Shown here: positions 1 through 11,600 of the stretch, piece by piece
Numbering within the stretch: the stretch's first letter is position 1
Layout: each line of letters opens with the position of its first letter
From: Gordionus sp. m RMFG-2023
Lineage: Eukaryota > Nematomorpha > Gordioida > Chordodea > Parachordodidae
DNA: 64,000 bases
Assembly: GCF_954871325.1 (NCBI RefSeq)
Contig: NC_088776.1
Location: forward strand, 18,476,052-18,540,051
Direction of reading: 5' to 3'
The notes under the pieces: generated by a model
What the model saw: the letters and a program-made list of their open reading frames with translations, nothing else
Told to the model about the DNA's origin: nothing
The model's database searches: none
Program-made: the position numbers and the translations under genes

Positions 1-83
1 TTTAATTAAAATATACCTCAATAAAGATTAAAGTAATTTAAAGTTACTCATCTGAAATGTATACATATTAAAAGAAGAGTATA

Positions 84-449
84 GGTTCTAAATCGCGAAA
101 ACAAAAATCGCTAAAAATTGGGAACATCGCTTATATAACCTAGAAATCTTTTAAATTAAATTTGAAATTAATATTAATAGATGATAGGGAAGTAGACACT
201 TATATTTAAATTAAGTTTTTCGAATATCACAAAAAATGGAAGAAATATTATCATTGCTTCCAATTTCATTACTAATTTGGGAATCAAATTGGGAATATGG
301 ATGATATTTCCTCCATTTCTAGCGAAAAAACTCAATTTAAATACAAGTTTTTACTTCCCTAGCATCTATTAATATTAATTTTAAAAATTTACTTTAAAAA
401 TTTTCTAAGAGATATAAGCGAGATTCCCAATTTTTAGCCATTTAGAACC
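84..449. repeat. Foldback (long inverted repeat) element
   Basis: The stretch opens with GGTTCTAAAT and closes with ATTTAGAACC, and the two halves can be aligned in inverted orientation over almost their whole length. Shared blocks include a GCTAAAAATTGGGAA block near the ends, ATTAATATTAATAGATG, and AGGGAAGTA toward the centre. The result is a hairpin-like element of about 366 bp with little unpaired centre. No coding potential and no clear target-site duplication were found, so the superfamily is unknown. Confidence 0.7.
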
Positions 450-935
450 GGAACCAAATGAAGACTAACTTTTTTATTTTAAAATAGACTAATCAGAATA
501 TCCAAAAAGTTTCTCATAGTTATTACCGCTATAAAAACAGGACCTTTACGGGAAAATACACCAAATATTTATCAAAATAGTCAGTTAATAAAAATTGTTT
601 TTTAAAAATAAATTTACTATATTTATTTACTTACCGATTATTTTGTTTCTTTGCCAATATTATTAAATTGTTTTTTAAGATGATTTATAAATAGGAAAAA
701 AAAGAAAATTTCAATTTTTGCAATATGAATCAAATTTTTCGTTATAATTTTTCGAAATTCATACTTGAATTTTTTACAAAAATAGAATAATGTGTGTAGT
801 ATATAAAAAAAAAATTTATCTTTCAAGAGGCTAAAGATAATTGAGCAAAATTATAAAAATTGGCGACCCCTAAAATTGTCCAATCTCTGCGGCCCGCACT
901 TGCCACCCCCGTTTTCACGTCCTTGTACCCTAGCC
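450..935. other. AT-rich spacer, nothing recognised
   Basis: Low-complexity AT-rich DNA with only short chance ORFs. The last 70 bases are more GC-rich and may be decayed repeat DNA next to the following hAT element. Confidence 0.5.
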
Positions 936-1143
936 TAGAGGTCTGCTTTGAGCAGGGTTTTGGCCCGTCCGCCCATGCCCGCCCATCTAGCCAGTGGGTT
1001 AAAAATATTTTTAATCATTTAAGTTAATTTTAATAAAATTTGTTTGTATGAACTTTTTTGGACATTAAAAATTAAAATGTCCCTTTTTGGTATCAAAAAA
1101 ACTTTTCTTAAAATAAATAAACTTTTTTGTATATTTAAAACGA

Positions 1144-1329
1144 CTTTGGTGGAAATGACAAGAAGGTGATTTGCCAAAGCTATCAAGATTAGCAAGAAAA
1201 ATATTGACAATTCCTGCAACTAGTGCTTCTTCTGAATGCGGATTTAGCAGTGCTGGACGGTTTTTAGAACAAAGAAGAACGTTTTTGAATCCAGAAAATA
1301 TCGATTCATTATTATTTTTGAACTATTAA
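1144..1329 (+). pseudogene. hAT transposase C-terminal dimerisation fragment
   Basis: Translation in one frame gives FWWK, a stop, then LPKLSRLARKILTIPATSAS followed by SECGFSSAGRF and a terminal LLFLNY before a stop codon. This follows the hATC dimerisation domain pattern (W-x-LP-x-LS-x-LA-x2-L-x-IPATSA-x-SE-x2-FS-x-AG). The catalytic region expected upstream is absent, since only about 200 bp separate it from the element's left end. It is therefore a truncated relic with at least one in-frame stop. Confidence 0.8.
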
Positions 1330-1732
1330 TTACATATAATATCAATTTTATATTTATATTATTTTCATAAATATTTTATTTGATCAAATAAATTATCCAT
1401 AATTTAAATTGAATATTTTTTTATGCTTAATATAGTAATTTTCTAAAATCTTTTTGTAGAGGTGTAATGCTGAATTTTTTTTTTATTAGATGATTACAAA
1501 ATTGAAAGAATGACCATAATTAAATTTTATAATAGCAGGCTTTTTTCTTTTTTTTTTTAAACTTTATTATTTATTCATAATCATTAAATTACAGAGGATT
1601 AAAAAATATATATTAAAATGGATATATTAAAAATTAAATATAAAAATAATAAATATATAATATATATATAATCTATGAAGACATTAAATAGGACTAAAAA
1701 AATATATATATTTTAAAAAAAGGGGGTATATA

Positions 1733-2290
1733 TCATCCAAGAGAAGAGTGAATACTTAAAAAATTAGACCGGCAAATTTCCAGGGAAATCTGCTGGCGAA
1801 GGTAAAATCCTTCATTGGGGTCCCCTGAGATCTGTCTCATTTTTTTTCCTATGATTTTAATGAAATTGAGGGCCTCGTTTCCAAACATGCATAGGGTATT
1901 GGTAACGATAGGAATAAACATTGTGTTGGCGAGGCCAGCGTATTTATTTTTTTTAAGGATTTCTGCCTTTTCGATAGCAGAAAATGAGAGGTTAGACCTG
2001 GCTGCAAAATCAACGCAAGTGTAATCCCATGTTAGCGGAAGACCATTAGACCAGGGTATGAGAGAAATACCATCCGGGCGTATGGTGATTCGTTTGAAAT
2101 ACCCACTGGTTCGAGGTTAGATGGGATATTAACTTTTTTGAGGGCGGCTAGTAAAATGTTATTGATAGATTTATGACGAGGTTGTCGTCCACGGGAGAAC
2201 TTTCAGTGCAAGGGATGGTAAGCTTTCGATTCAATGGGCTGATCACAGTCGATGCAGATGGAGGAAACTACGACATTACAGCGGCTTGGG
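1733..2290 (-). pseudogene. LINE 3'-end fragment (RLE-type, C-terminal region)
   Basis: Reading the minus strand gives a PDGISLIPWSNG segment, then LTWDYTCVDFAA, then ALNFIKIIGKKM and DPNEGFYLRQQ. Each block has a counterpart in the larger LINE at 50.7-53.6 kb (RPDGSTMISWKRG, LTWDFSCIDPLA, ALNFFKKLGKRI, DPNEGFYLCQR). It is thus the C-terminal nuclease-like part of a second copy from the same family. The order of blocks is kept, but changes of frame occur. It lies inside the hAT element that spans 936-2463, in the opposite orientation to that element's transposase fragment. Confidence 0.8.
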
Positions 2291-2670
2291 TTAATATTAT
2301 TTTATAAATAATGGGTGGGCGGGTAAGGAATTTTAGACTAATGGGGGAGCGAGCAAGTATATTTTTAAAAAACTATGAGCGGGCTGGGCGGGAGAGTTAA
2401 ATTTATTTAAAACATTGGGAGGGCGAGCTTATGGTCCAAAAACCCACCCAATGCAGATCTCAACCCTAGCCTACATCTCAAAGTATATGGAAGAAATGTT
2501 TTTCATAGAAAATCTTCATCTTATGAATATAAATCTACTTAATAAATATATAAAAATAATAATGTTTGCATATTGTATTGTTGTAGTATAATGTTTAGGA
2601 TAAATAATTCTAAATTATCTATATATTTTTCGGCATACGATATTTCTCTATTTTAACTATTCTATAAAAA

Positions 2671-5600
2671 ATGAGTAAAGATCAAATCGACGAGTGGTAC
2701 ACTTTTGGCTTACATTTAGCTAAAGAAAGTGGAAAGGTTATTTATTTACCATTTTAAATGTTTATAAACAAATTTTACATTGCAATTTGTAAATTTTAAT
2801 TACAATCTGCATTATTGGCTACTTACTAGGAGAACTCTATATAAAAATACGCTTGTATCTTAAACGCAAAGATTACTGCTATTGATATTTATAAAATATC
2901 AGTTGTAAATATTTTAGAAACAATCATTTGCAATCTTCATTTTACACCCAAATAGTTAAATTGGCATTTAAATAAATTATGTAATTATTCAGCATCTATA
3001 AACTGAGATTATCTTTTATGCAAACTAGATTTTTTTTTCTATTGATATAAATGATTAAAGCTTATACATTATTCTAAAAAATAAAATTGTAATTCCATGG
3101 GATTAGGACAAAGCAATTGACTATTTTTCTTTAACTATATAAATGTGTTTTGCTATTTTATAATTAAAGATTTTAGGCTGGGCTATGCCTAATAATAATA
3201 ATGGGCTAAATTTGGGCTGGGAATGAGGATTAAAAATTAATAAAAAAATTTGGGCATGTCCCTCTGAGAAAAAATATTGAATTTTCATGTGTAAATAATT
3301 TTAATTGATAATTCATAAATATTATAGATTAAACATTTTATAGTTTTTTTAAATTTTACCAGTTTTTTTTAAACATCTGTATGTTTTTTGTAATCATTTG
3401 AATAATAAAATTAAGATTTGATTATTCATGTACTTAAATACAATAGCTAATTTAATTGTAAGAAAATTGAAAATAAAAAACAGAAATCAAATATGGAAAA
3501 TATATTTTCTGAATTTAAAACTAAATAAAATATACAAGTCCATTATATACTATTCTGTTTCTAGGACTTGTAAATAAATGCCTTTTCGTTATATTTAAGT
3601 CCAAAAGTTTCTAAAAATCTAATAAAAAAAATCCAGAAAGGCATATATTACTAATTAGAGCTGTGTGTACAAGTTTAGCCCATGTCAGACTAGATTGGGT
3701 AAGGCTTTTCAAAAAAATATTCATGCCAAATGGATTTGAACATAATTCTTTTTAAATATTTTTTCTGGATAAACTCAAACATATTTGTTTTTTCTTTATT
3801 TGGGTTAGGATTCTGGCATAATTTTTAAAACAAATATTGGGACTGACAGATTTGAACATTTTTAAAAATAAGAATTGGTCATTAAGACTAGTAAATATTT
3901 TTTTAAAAAAAATATGCTAGACTACAGACTTGGGCATAAATTTAAAAAAAAATTATTAATTATTTAGTTATAAAATTTAAATTTTAAACCTTATTTTTAA
4001 ATAGTCTTCAAATATATTTTTATGATTTTTATAATATTGCATTTTTTAAAATAAATTTAATTTTATTTTTTATTCAGGCATGATCTGGTGATTAAAATAA
4101 AAAATGATTTTTGTGGGAAATTTGTATTATTAATATTTTAAAAGTTTATAATTTTTTTATAGTTTTATTATTGATTAATTAATTATTATTTTATTGGAAA
4201 GCATAAATATAATCATTTCCTTAAAATTGACTTTATTCTTCAATCTTCTCAAATTTCGATAAATAAATTAAAATAATATATTGATAAACGATTAATATAC
4301 AAAACCAATTTATTATACTTGTAATGTAAATATTTATATTCAGGCCAACCAGCAGCAGACAAAAAATTAAATTTTTGTCTTGACTGGGCAACCTTGATCA
4401 CAAAAAAATAGACGTCCTTTGCAGGGCTCTAGTACAAATAGTTGCAAAAATTTTTTTTACTATATTGTTTTCCAAAATTTATTTTTAACCATAATAGTTT
4501 TTCGGGCTATAGTTGAACTTTATTTATCTTAAAAAACAATGTTAAAAAAAAAATATATCCTTTTGTTAAACTTATTTTATACTAAACTATTTCTGCAAAG
4601 TTTCTTTCTTTTTTAGTGAAATGATTTGATATTAAAAAATTTTAGGCACAAATAAATACACTACATTTTAAAAGACATTACTCGAGAAAGAAAAGTTCTA
4701 TAATATTTACATATTAATTAAATAATATTTATGATCATTATATCTTTTATTTAAATGATTTCTATGCCAATATACAAATTTTTCCTCCATCTCATATTAC
4801 TACAAAACTGATCCGATAACCGATACCGGTTATATATTTAGATATTCATTTACCACTTATATTTGAACCAATGTCATAAATAAAACCAATTTTAACCAAT
4901 GATTAAATGAAATTTGCTTTGTTTATCCTCAAAAGTTAATCTCATCTCTTTTAAAATGGATAATATTTATGGCTATATGAATAATATTCGTTAGATATTT
5001 TTAAACCCTTTTCTTATGACAGATAATATAACAAAAAATGTTATCTTTTAGTTACCTAGCTATTATTCTTAAAACTATAGTATTTTACACGTTCGATTTG
5101 AAAAGGGCAGAATTCGGTTTTGTTTGTATTAAGATTTAGACCGATTGAAGCCCCTTCATCTTTTATCATGATGCATGATCAGTAAAAAATGGAAAAAAGA
5201 GGCTGATTAGAAAATTAATAATATAAATTATTTCTTTTTATCATAAGTTATGACTTTTCTCTTATCATATTCATTTATTTTACAATTAAACGTTATCATA
5301 TTACATTTTTAGCAAATACATTTTATGAGGATTATTATTTAGATATTGCTATTTTATAGGTTTTTTTCAAAAAATATGCCTGCCCGTTTAAATGACAGTC
5401 AAGTTTTGATTATGTTATTAATGCTGTTATAAGTAAAATTAGGAATTTAATATTATAAAAGGGAGATAATTAGCAAACTATTAGTTTGCAAATATATAGT
5501 ACAAGACAGCAGTTGATCTTGGTGAAATAATTCATCTGTCTAAATGAGGTTGCTAAGTCTTTTTCACCTGTCCGCCATGGTGGTAATGTGAAAAAGACCT

Positions 5601-8600
5601 TAGATAGTCATATAATTAAGAGAGCTGCTCCCGAGAATCATAGAAAATTTAAAAAGTTTTATCCGCTTTGATTTTTTTGAAATAATAGGGCTCTTATTAT
5701 ATCTTTAAGCTAAAAAAAATGAAAATTTAGGAGCTTGTAAAATGATTGAAGATGTCAAGTCTTCTGTATCTTTTATAACTTTCACCTCTGTTGTAATATG
5801 TGTAAATTACTTTGAAATAAAATAGAGGAAAAAGAAGTAATATTCAAATCGAAGTAATATTCAAATCGATTGTTAAACAGAAAAACGTAACGAATTATTA
5901 GATTTTTTGAATAAAGACGATGTAAATGAATAGGAAAGAAAAGTATATATAATCGGAAATATTTTACTTAAGAAGGATTATGATTTTACGAACTTAATTT
6001 TTAATTTAAATTTTTTATATTATTTTAATTTCTTATTTTAGTTATGATTATGTAATTAGTATTTATATTAATTAATAAAGTATTAGTAGTTAATTTATTT
6101 ATACTATTTATTTTATTCTCTAAATTCTCTCAACCACTATATTTGCGAAACATTATGTTCTATGGGCATATTCAGTCTACTTAAAACACTAAAATTTTAC
6201 AATGGTGTTGAAGAAAGGAGGCGACAGGGCAATTACAACAATTCAGTCTAATTAACTCTGAAAAGAGATTCTAAATAAAGGGGGAAGGAGATGTATGAAA
6301 TGACTATCGACACTAAGACAAAGAATGAGAGCAATAAAACAATGTAACAATATTAATGGTCGTAGTTCGTTAAAGAATAAAATTAGTCGTTTAGCTAAAA
6401 AGAATTTGTCACAAAAGATCGTAGGGTACAAGTAATCGTTTTATTTAATATTAGGTTGTGGATTAACCAAAAATCTTCATAAAGAGATACGGCTTTTCGT
6501 CATTATAAATTTTATGCCGCAATCGAGCTCACGTAGAGATCTAATTTTTATTTGAGATCAAAGGATAAAAGAAATATTTGTCGTATAAGAGATCTTAAGA
6601 CGAAGTTGATATAGTGACAAGCTACTAGGTAGAACAAGTGGTCAAGACCAGGATGCAATCTTTAATCGTTGACCAATTATCGCCAATTGCTTATCAAAAC
6701 TTTAGTATAGGATACAAAATCGATGATCCTAAAAACAAGAATTCAGGAAAACAATCGTTAATCGTAGATCAAGCATCGCACATCGTTGACCGAGATAAAG
6801 CAATGATCATTAGTTACAAGAGAACGTTAGAAACGAGCAAAAGACCAAATTAATTTATCAGGAGAATTTAAGACGTAGTATCGATAATCGTTGACTAGCA
6901 ATCTTGTATCGTTTAGTTAATCAAGTTGTCAGGGCTAAGAGCTCATCAATAACAGGCTAAGACAAGAAACAGAATCTATCGGTGATGTAAGTTAGCAAAG
7001 GAAATAAAACAGTAATTGGATACATGCTCGAATATTGGTATTTCGCAGGATGTGGGGCCTAATCTAAGTGTAAGGGTGTTGTAATATGTAAATTACTTTG
7101 AAATAAAATAGAGGAAAAAGAAGTAATATTCAAATCGAAGTAATATTCAAATCGATTGTTAAACAGAAAAACGTAACGAATTATTAGATTTTTTGAATAA
7201 AGACGATGCAAATGAATAAAGAAAAGTATATATAATCGGGAATTTTTTTCTTAAGAAGGATTATGATAATTTTTAATTTAAATTTTTTATATTATTTTAA
7301 TTTCTTATTTTAGTTATGATTATGTAATTAGTATTTATATTAATTAATAAAGTATTAGTAGTTAATTTATTTATACTATTTATTTTATTCTCTAAATTCT
7401 CTCAACCACTATTTGTTGGCCGAAACATTATGTTCTATGGACATATTCAGTCTACTTAAAATACTAAAATTTTACAATCCTCCATTCGAAATAAAGCTAT
7501 AAAAATGGCTACAAATTTAAATTAAAATATTCCTGATTTAAAGCTGCCAGTTAACATCTGGAAACAAAATGAAGTGCTAAAAACTCAAATAAGTATAACA
7601 AGGAGGGTGTATAGTGATGAATGCAATGAAAGGCTCGAAGATTCGATTATTCTCTATATTATTAAACATTTAGTCCTAAAATTGATCAAATTATAAATAG
7701 TTTAACAACCATTAAATTTTCGGTGAACAAATAGCTTATAATGAATATGCAATATTTGCAAATTTTTTTACTTATTCAGTGACAAATTACAACATGAATT
7801 GTCTTCATTGCCCGTATTTACAAAGGTTTGATAGTCAGGTTATTGAAAATATTTATGATATAATTTGTGTAGTGAGGAGTCTTGTAATATTATAAGATAA
7901 TGATAAATCCAACCTTAAGTAATCAATACTTAAAATGTATTTGGGATTCTATTATGCTATGATATGCACACAACGAGTTTGGCACACTACATAATAAAAT
8001 TTAACGGTTATGAAATATAACGGCTAAGTTGTTATCGTCTCTTCAAAAAAAAGCTAATTATGTTATCACTATTTAGAAAATAGTGACAAAAAAGTTCTTC
8101 GTTATATGTTTAAAAATAAGAATAGGTGAAAATAGAAAAATTCGACTAAAAATTTTATTGATTCATTTTTCTGCAAAGTTTAAAATAAAAAGTAGTATAA
8201 TAAAGAAACGAAAACTAATTTATTAATATTTTATTGTCTAATAAATAAAAATCAAATATTATCATTCATTCGATCAAATAAAATAATATTTGTCTCTTGT
8301 TTAATCTTTTAAATTTGCAAATCAAAAAGAATACGAGATTGGTAAGTATGTATTGTAATAAATAAATAGTTTATTGGATATTTATGCTGTATATTTATTT
8401 CAAATGATGGATCGAGATATAGGATTCTTTCAATTTATCTTCGTACTACAAACTGTGAAAATAAAAAAATTATTTTTATCGGTTTTAGCTCTAAAATATG
8501 TTTTTAAATGAAACTTTAAATAATCTATTTTTCGCAATTGTACAAAAAAAATTTTACCAAAATATTCTCGTCATCTTATGCTGAGATAATTGCTTTTTCG

Positions 8601-11600
8601 ATGGCTGTCATTGTTTAAAAAAAATGAAAAGATATATAACTAAATCCCACAATGAAAAGATTTGAAATTGAAATCCTATTAGCATTTCTATTGAATTCTC
8701 TTGTTTTTACACAAACCAATATAATGGTTACAGACGCTTTTCGTTATATTTTTAAAATGGGAGATATATATAACTATTTGTAACTTTCAGCCTAACTCTA
8801 CACAACGGTATTTTTTATTAACATATTAGTTGTGGAAGAACATCATGTAAATTTAAAATTGTAAAATATAGGCTGAGGGAATATGGGACACGATTAATTG
8901 GAGATAATTTTATTGATGCCCGTTCAAATAGAAGTGTTTATTCAAATATAACTTGAATATGTGTTTATTTGCTACAAAGTTGAGAGTTAATGCGAGATTT
9001 ATTAGCTTAAAAATTATATAATATTCGTTTGATTTTATATGTATAAAGTCTTATACTAGGTGCAATATGATATATTGTATGTAGATTTTATAGTGCAATA
9101 TGTAATACTTTTATGTGTTCAATTATATGATTTTATATGTACAATTCCTAAAATAAAATGTAGGATTATCGTTTAATATGAGTCATTTTTGTAACTCTAA
9201 TATTGTATTTAACCCATCGTTTTACATTTTTGTCTAAAAATATAAGAAATAATAAAAACATGTATAATATGAATAGCCATTGAAGAGGTCGGCCGAAAGC
9301 CGGGTAAAAGTGGACCTCTATGCTGCATGTTTTTGCTATCTCTTCGGGTGATTCACTAATTATTCCCTCATCGATGTTACTACACATGGAGATCAATCTT
9401 GCAGTTGATTTTTACTTTGTTTAGTAATGCAATCAAGATCTATACAGAATAAAATTAAACCTAGAGAGCCTCCCTGCTTGATATTTCCAGGTGATAGTTT
9501 GGTCCCCAATTTGTAGAAAAGAGAGGTCTTGATAGCAGCGGACCATAATCTTCAAAAAAAATTAAAGTATAAAGAAATAAATGTCTTTATTCAATTTGTT
9601 TTTCTTTACACTTTATAGTAAATTAAACTAAATAACTCATATTTAATAACTAATAGTATATTTATTGCTTAAATATTTAGATAAAATTGTCAAACTAATA
9701 AAAGATAATATAAAGGAAGTTTTAATTCAACTGATGTTTCGTTTTTCTAAATATCAAATAAATTAATTTTTAAAAGAATTATATTATACTAATAAATTAA
9801 TTAAAAATTGGAAAAACTTATAAGATAAATTAAATGAATGGGAAAAATATAGCATATCTAGTTCCTTTTTTAAAGTGTGGATTAGAGTAAGAAAAAGATT
9901 TTATTTTGGCAATGACGATGCATCATTTTTTAAATTGTTTAGTTTAGTGTTGTTTAAGTGGGGAGTCTTAAAAATCGGCTAAGATCCGAGTCAACCAGAT
10001 GCTTCGGCTCTCTATAATTAGTTTCTTCTACATAAAAAATTATGGTAGAACCAACTTCTTATCACCCAGGATTCCTTCCTGATATTAAAAATTTGGACTC
10101 ATCTAATCGTATTAGTTGAAACATTTTAATATGCCAAACCGAGCCGATTCATTGGATGGTCTTTCATGTCGGGTCTTTTTTTGGATTCAGACCCTACCCG
10201 ATTTACGGTTAGCTAACTCGACTTACCGATTTAATAGTAGCAGTTATAGATATCTCTTCGTTTGATTATAAATTTAAAAAATAATTGCTCTTCCCAATAA
10301 TTTAATTTATTAAATTGTTATTTATTATGTAAGTTGACGAAGTTGTTAGTTCTATTCTTTATTATTATTTTTAATTGAAGATGATGCTTGATGCATTTCA
10401 CAAAGAAAAAACGATAAATACAAAACAAACCTTCGCAGATTTGGTCACTGAAACTGACAAAGCTATCGAAAAATTCATTTTTGACAATATCCGTCAGAAA
10501 TATAAAGATCACGTGTAATGATTTTAAATCCACTTATAAGAAAATCCCTGCATTATATATATTTTCCCAATCAATCCATCCCGTTGTTTTTAGAAAATAC
10601 GATCCGGCTTGAGCTATTGATTTTAGAAATAGATCCCACTTAAATTAAAGACCGATTCAATAAAAAAAAAATATAGAAGTCAGGGATATATATTGTTCAA
10701 ATAAACTATAAGTACTCGAGAAAAATGAAAAATTATAATTTTTAATTTAAAAAAGTTCAAGTGTGTAGGAGAATCTTTGTCCATGCCGAATAACATTTTC
10801 AAAAACAGTTCGGCGGGACCATGGCAGAGCTCTAGTGATTAATCATTTTACATATTAATGGCCTTAAAAAAACATTTGAGTCTCAAACATTTTTATTTCT
10901 GAAATTAGATGTATAGGAGAAGAGAGTGAGGAGAGGCCGCCATGGAATAATAGCCCTACCTGGATTGTTGATCCTATCGATGGAACCACCAATTTTATTC
11001 ATCAGTTCCCTAATTGTGCCGTGAGTATTGGTGTGTCCTATGATAAAAAGGTTTTTTTCCTTTTGTTTTCAAAAATTGATATATTGATTTTAACTACTTT
11101 AATTATTACAATAAATTTTTTATTTAAAAAAAATAAATATTAATAGATAGTAATTGGAATTATATATAACCCAATGCAAAATCTCCTTTACACCGCTAAG
11201 AAAGGGCAAGGCGCTTTCTGCAATCAAAAGAAAATATTTTCTTCCAAAGTTACAGGTGGATTATTGTTTATATTATTGAGGTAGGTTGATACTGAAGAAT
11301 TTAATAGATAATGTTAGATAGATGTTTTTATCTTAAATATGGCAGGTTTATATATATTTTGTAAAATAACTTTTATATCTATCCGATATATTAATAAAAT
11401 ACTATTTTTAAAAAAATTATTTTAATTTAGACTTTCATTTTTTTATATCTGGTTTTATGATTTCTATGATATAATTTATAGCTAGACTAATAATTAAAAA
11501 TTAAACTCTTTTTCATTCTTCCTGTAAATTAGGCTTTTAAATCAATTTCCCTGTCACGTCAATGTCGGGAAATATACTTAAAATTTAACTCATATTTGTT

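Larger units (their letters stand above)
936..2463. mobile_element. hAT-type DNA transposon, internally rearranged, with 8-bp TSD
   Basis: The element is flanked by an exact 8-bp direct repeat, CCCTAGCC (928-935 and 2464-2471), the TSD length of hAT transposons. Its ends are TAGAGGTCTGC on the left and GCAGATCTCAA on the right, an imperfect terminal inverted repeat. G-rich subterminal stretches (GCCCGCCC-like on the left, GGGCTGGGCGGG-like on the right) also mirror each other. Inside are a piece of hAT transposase C-terminus on the + strand near the left end and a LINE 3' fragment on the - strand. Most of the transposase is missing, so it is a non-autonomous deletion derivative. The same TAGAGATCTGC end is found in elements at 24556 and 26502. 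Confidence 0.8.
5790..7476. mobile_element. Short LTR-retroelement relic (TRIM-like)
   Basis: Two direct repeats of about 400 bp (5790-6201 and 7077-7476) start with TGTTGTAATATG, end with TTTTACA and enclose about 875 bp. The repeats differ at roughly a dozen places, so the element is neither brand new nor ancient. Both carry the same internal duplication (GAAGTAATATTCAAATC repeated twice). A TGG-initiated stretch starts just after the left repeat, where a primer-binding site would lie. No gag, protease or polymerase domain is recognisable in the interior, so it resembles a TRIM (terminal-repeat retrotransposon in miniature), a non-autonomous class. It sits in intron 1 of the phosphatase gene. 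No certain target-site duplication was found; CCTC occurs at both flanks but is too short to trust. Confidence 0.75.

Noticed and set aside
5790-7476. The pair of 400-bp repeats as a simple segmental duplication
   Set aside because: The TG..CA-like ends, near-identical termini and the TGG stretch right after the left copy fit an LTR relic better, although lack of a firm target-site duplication leaves some doubt.
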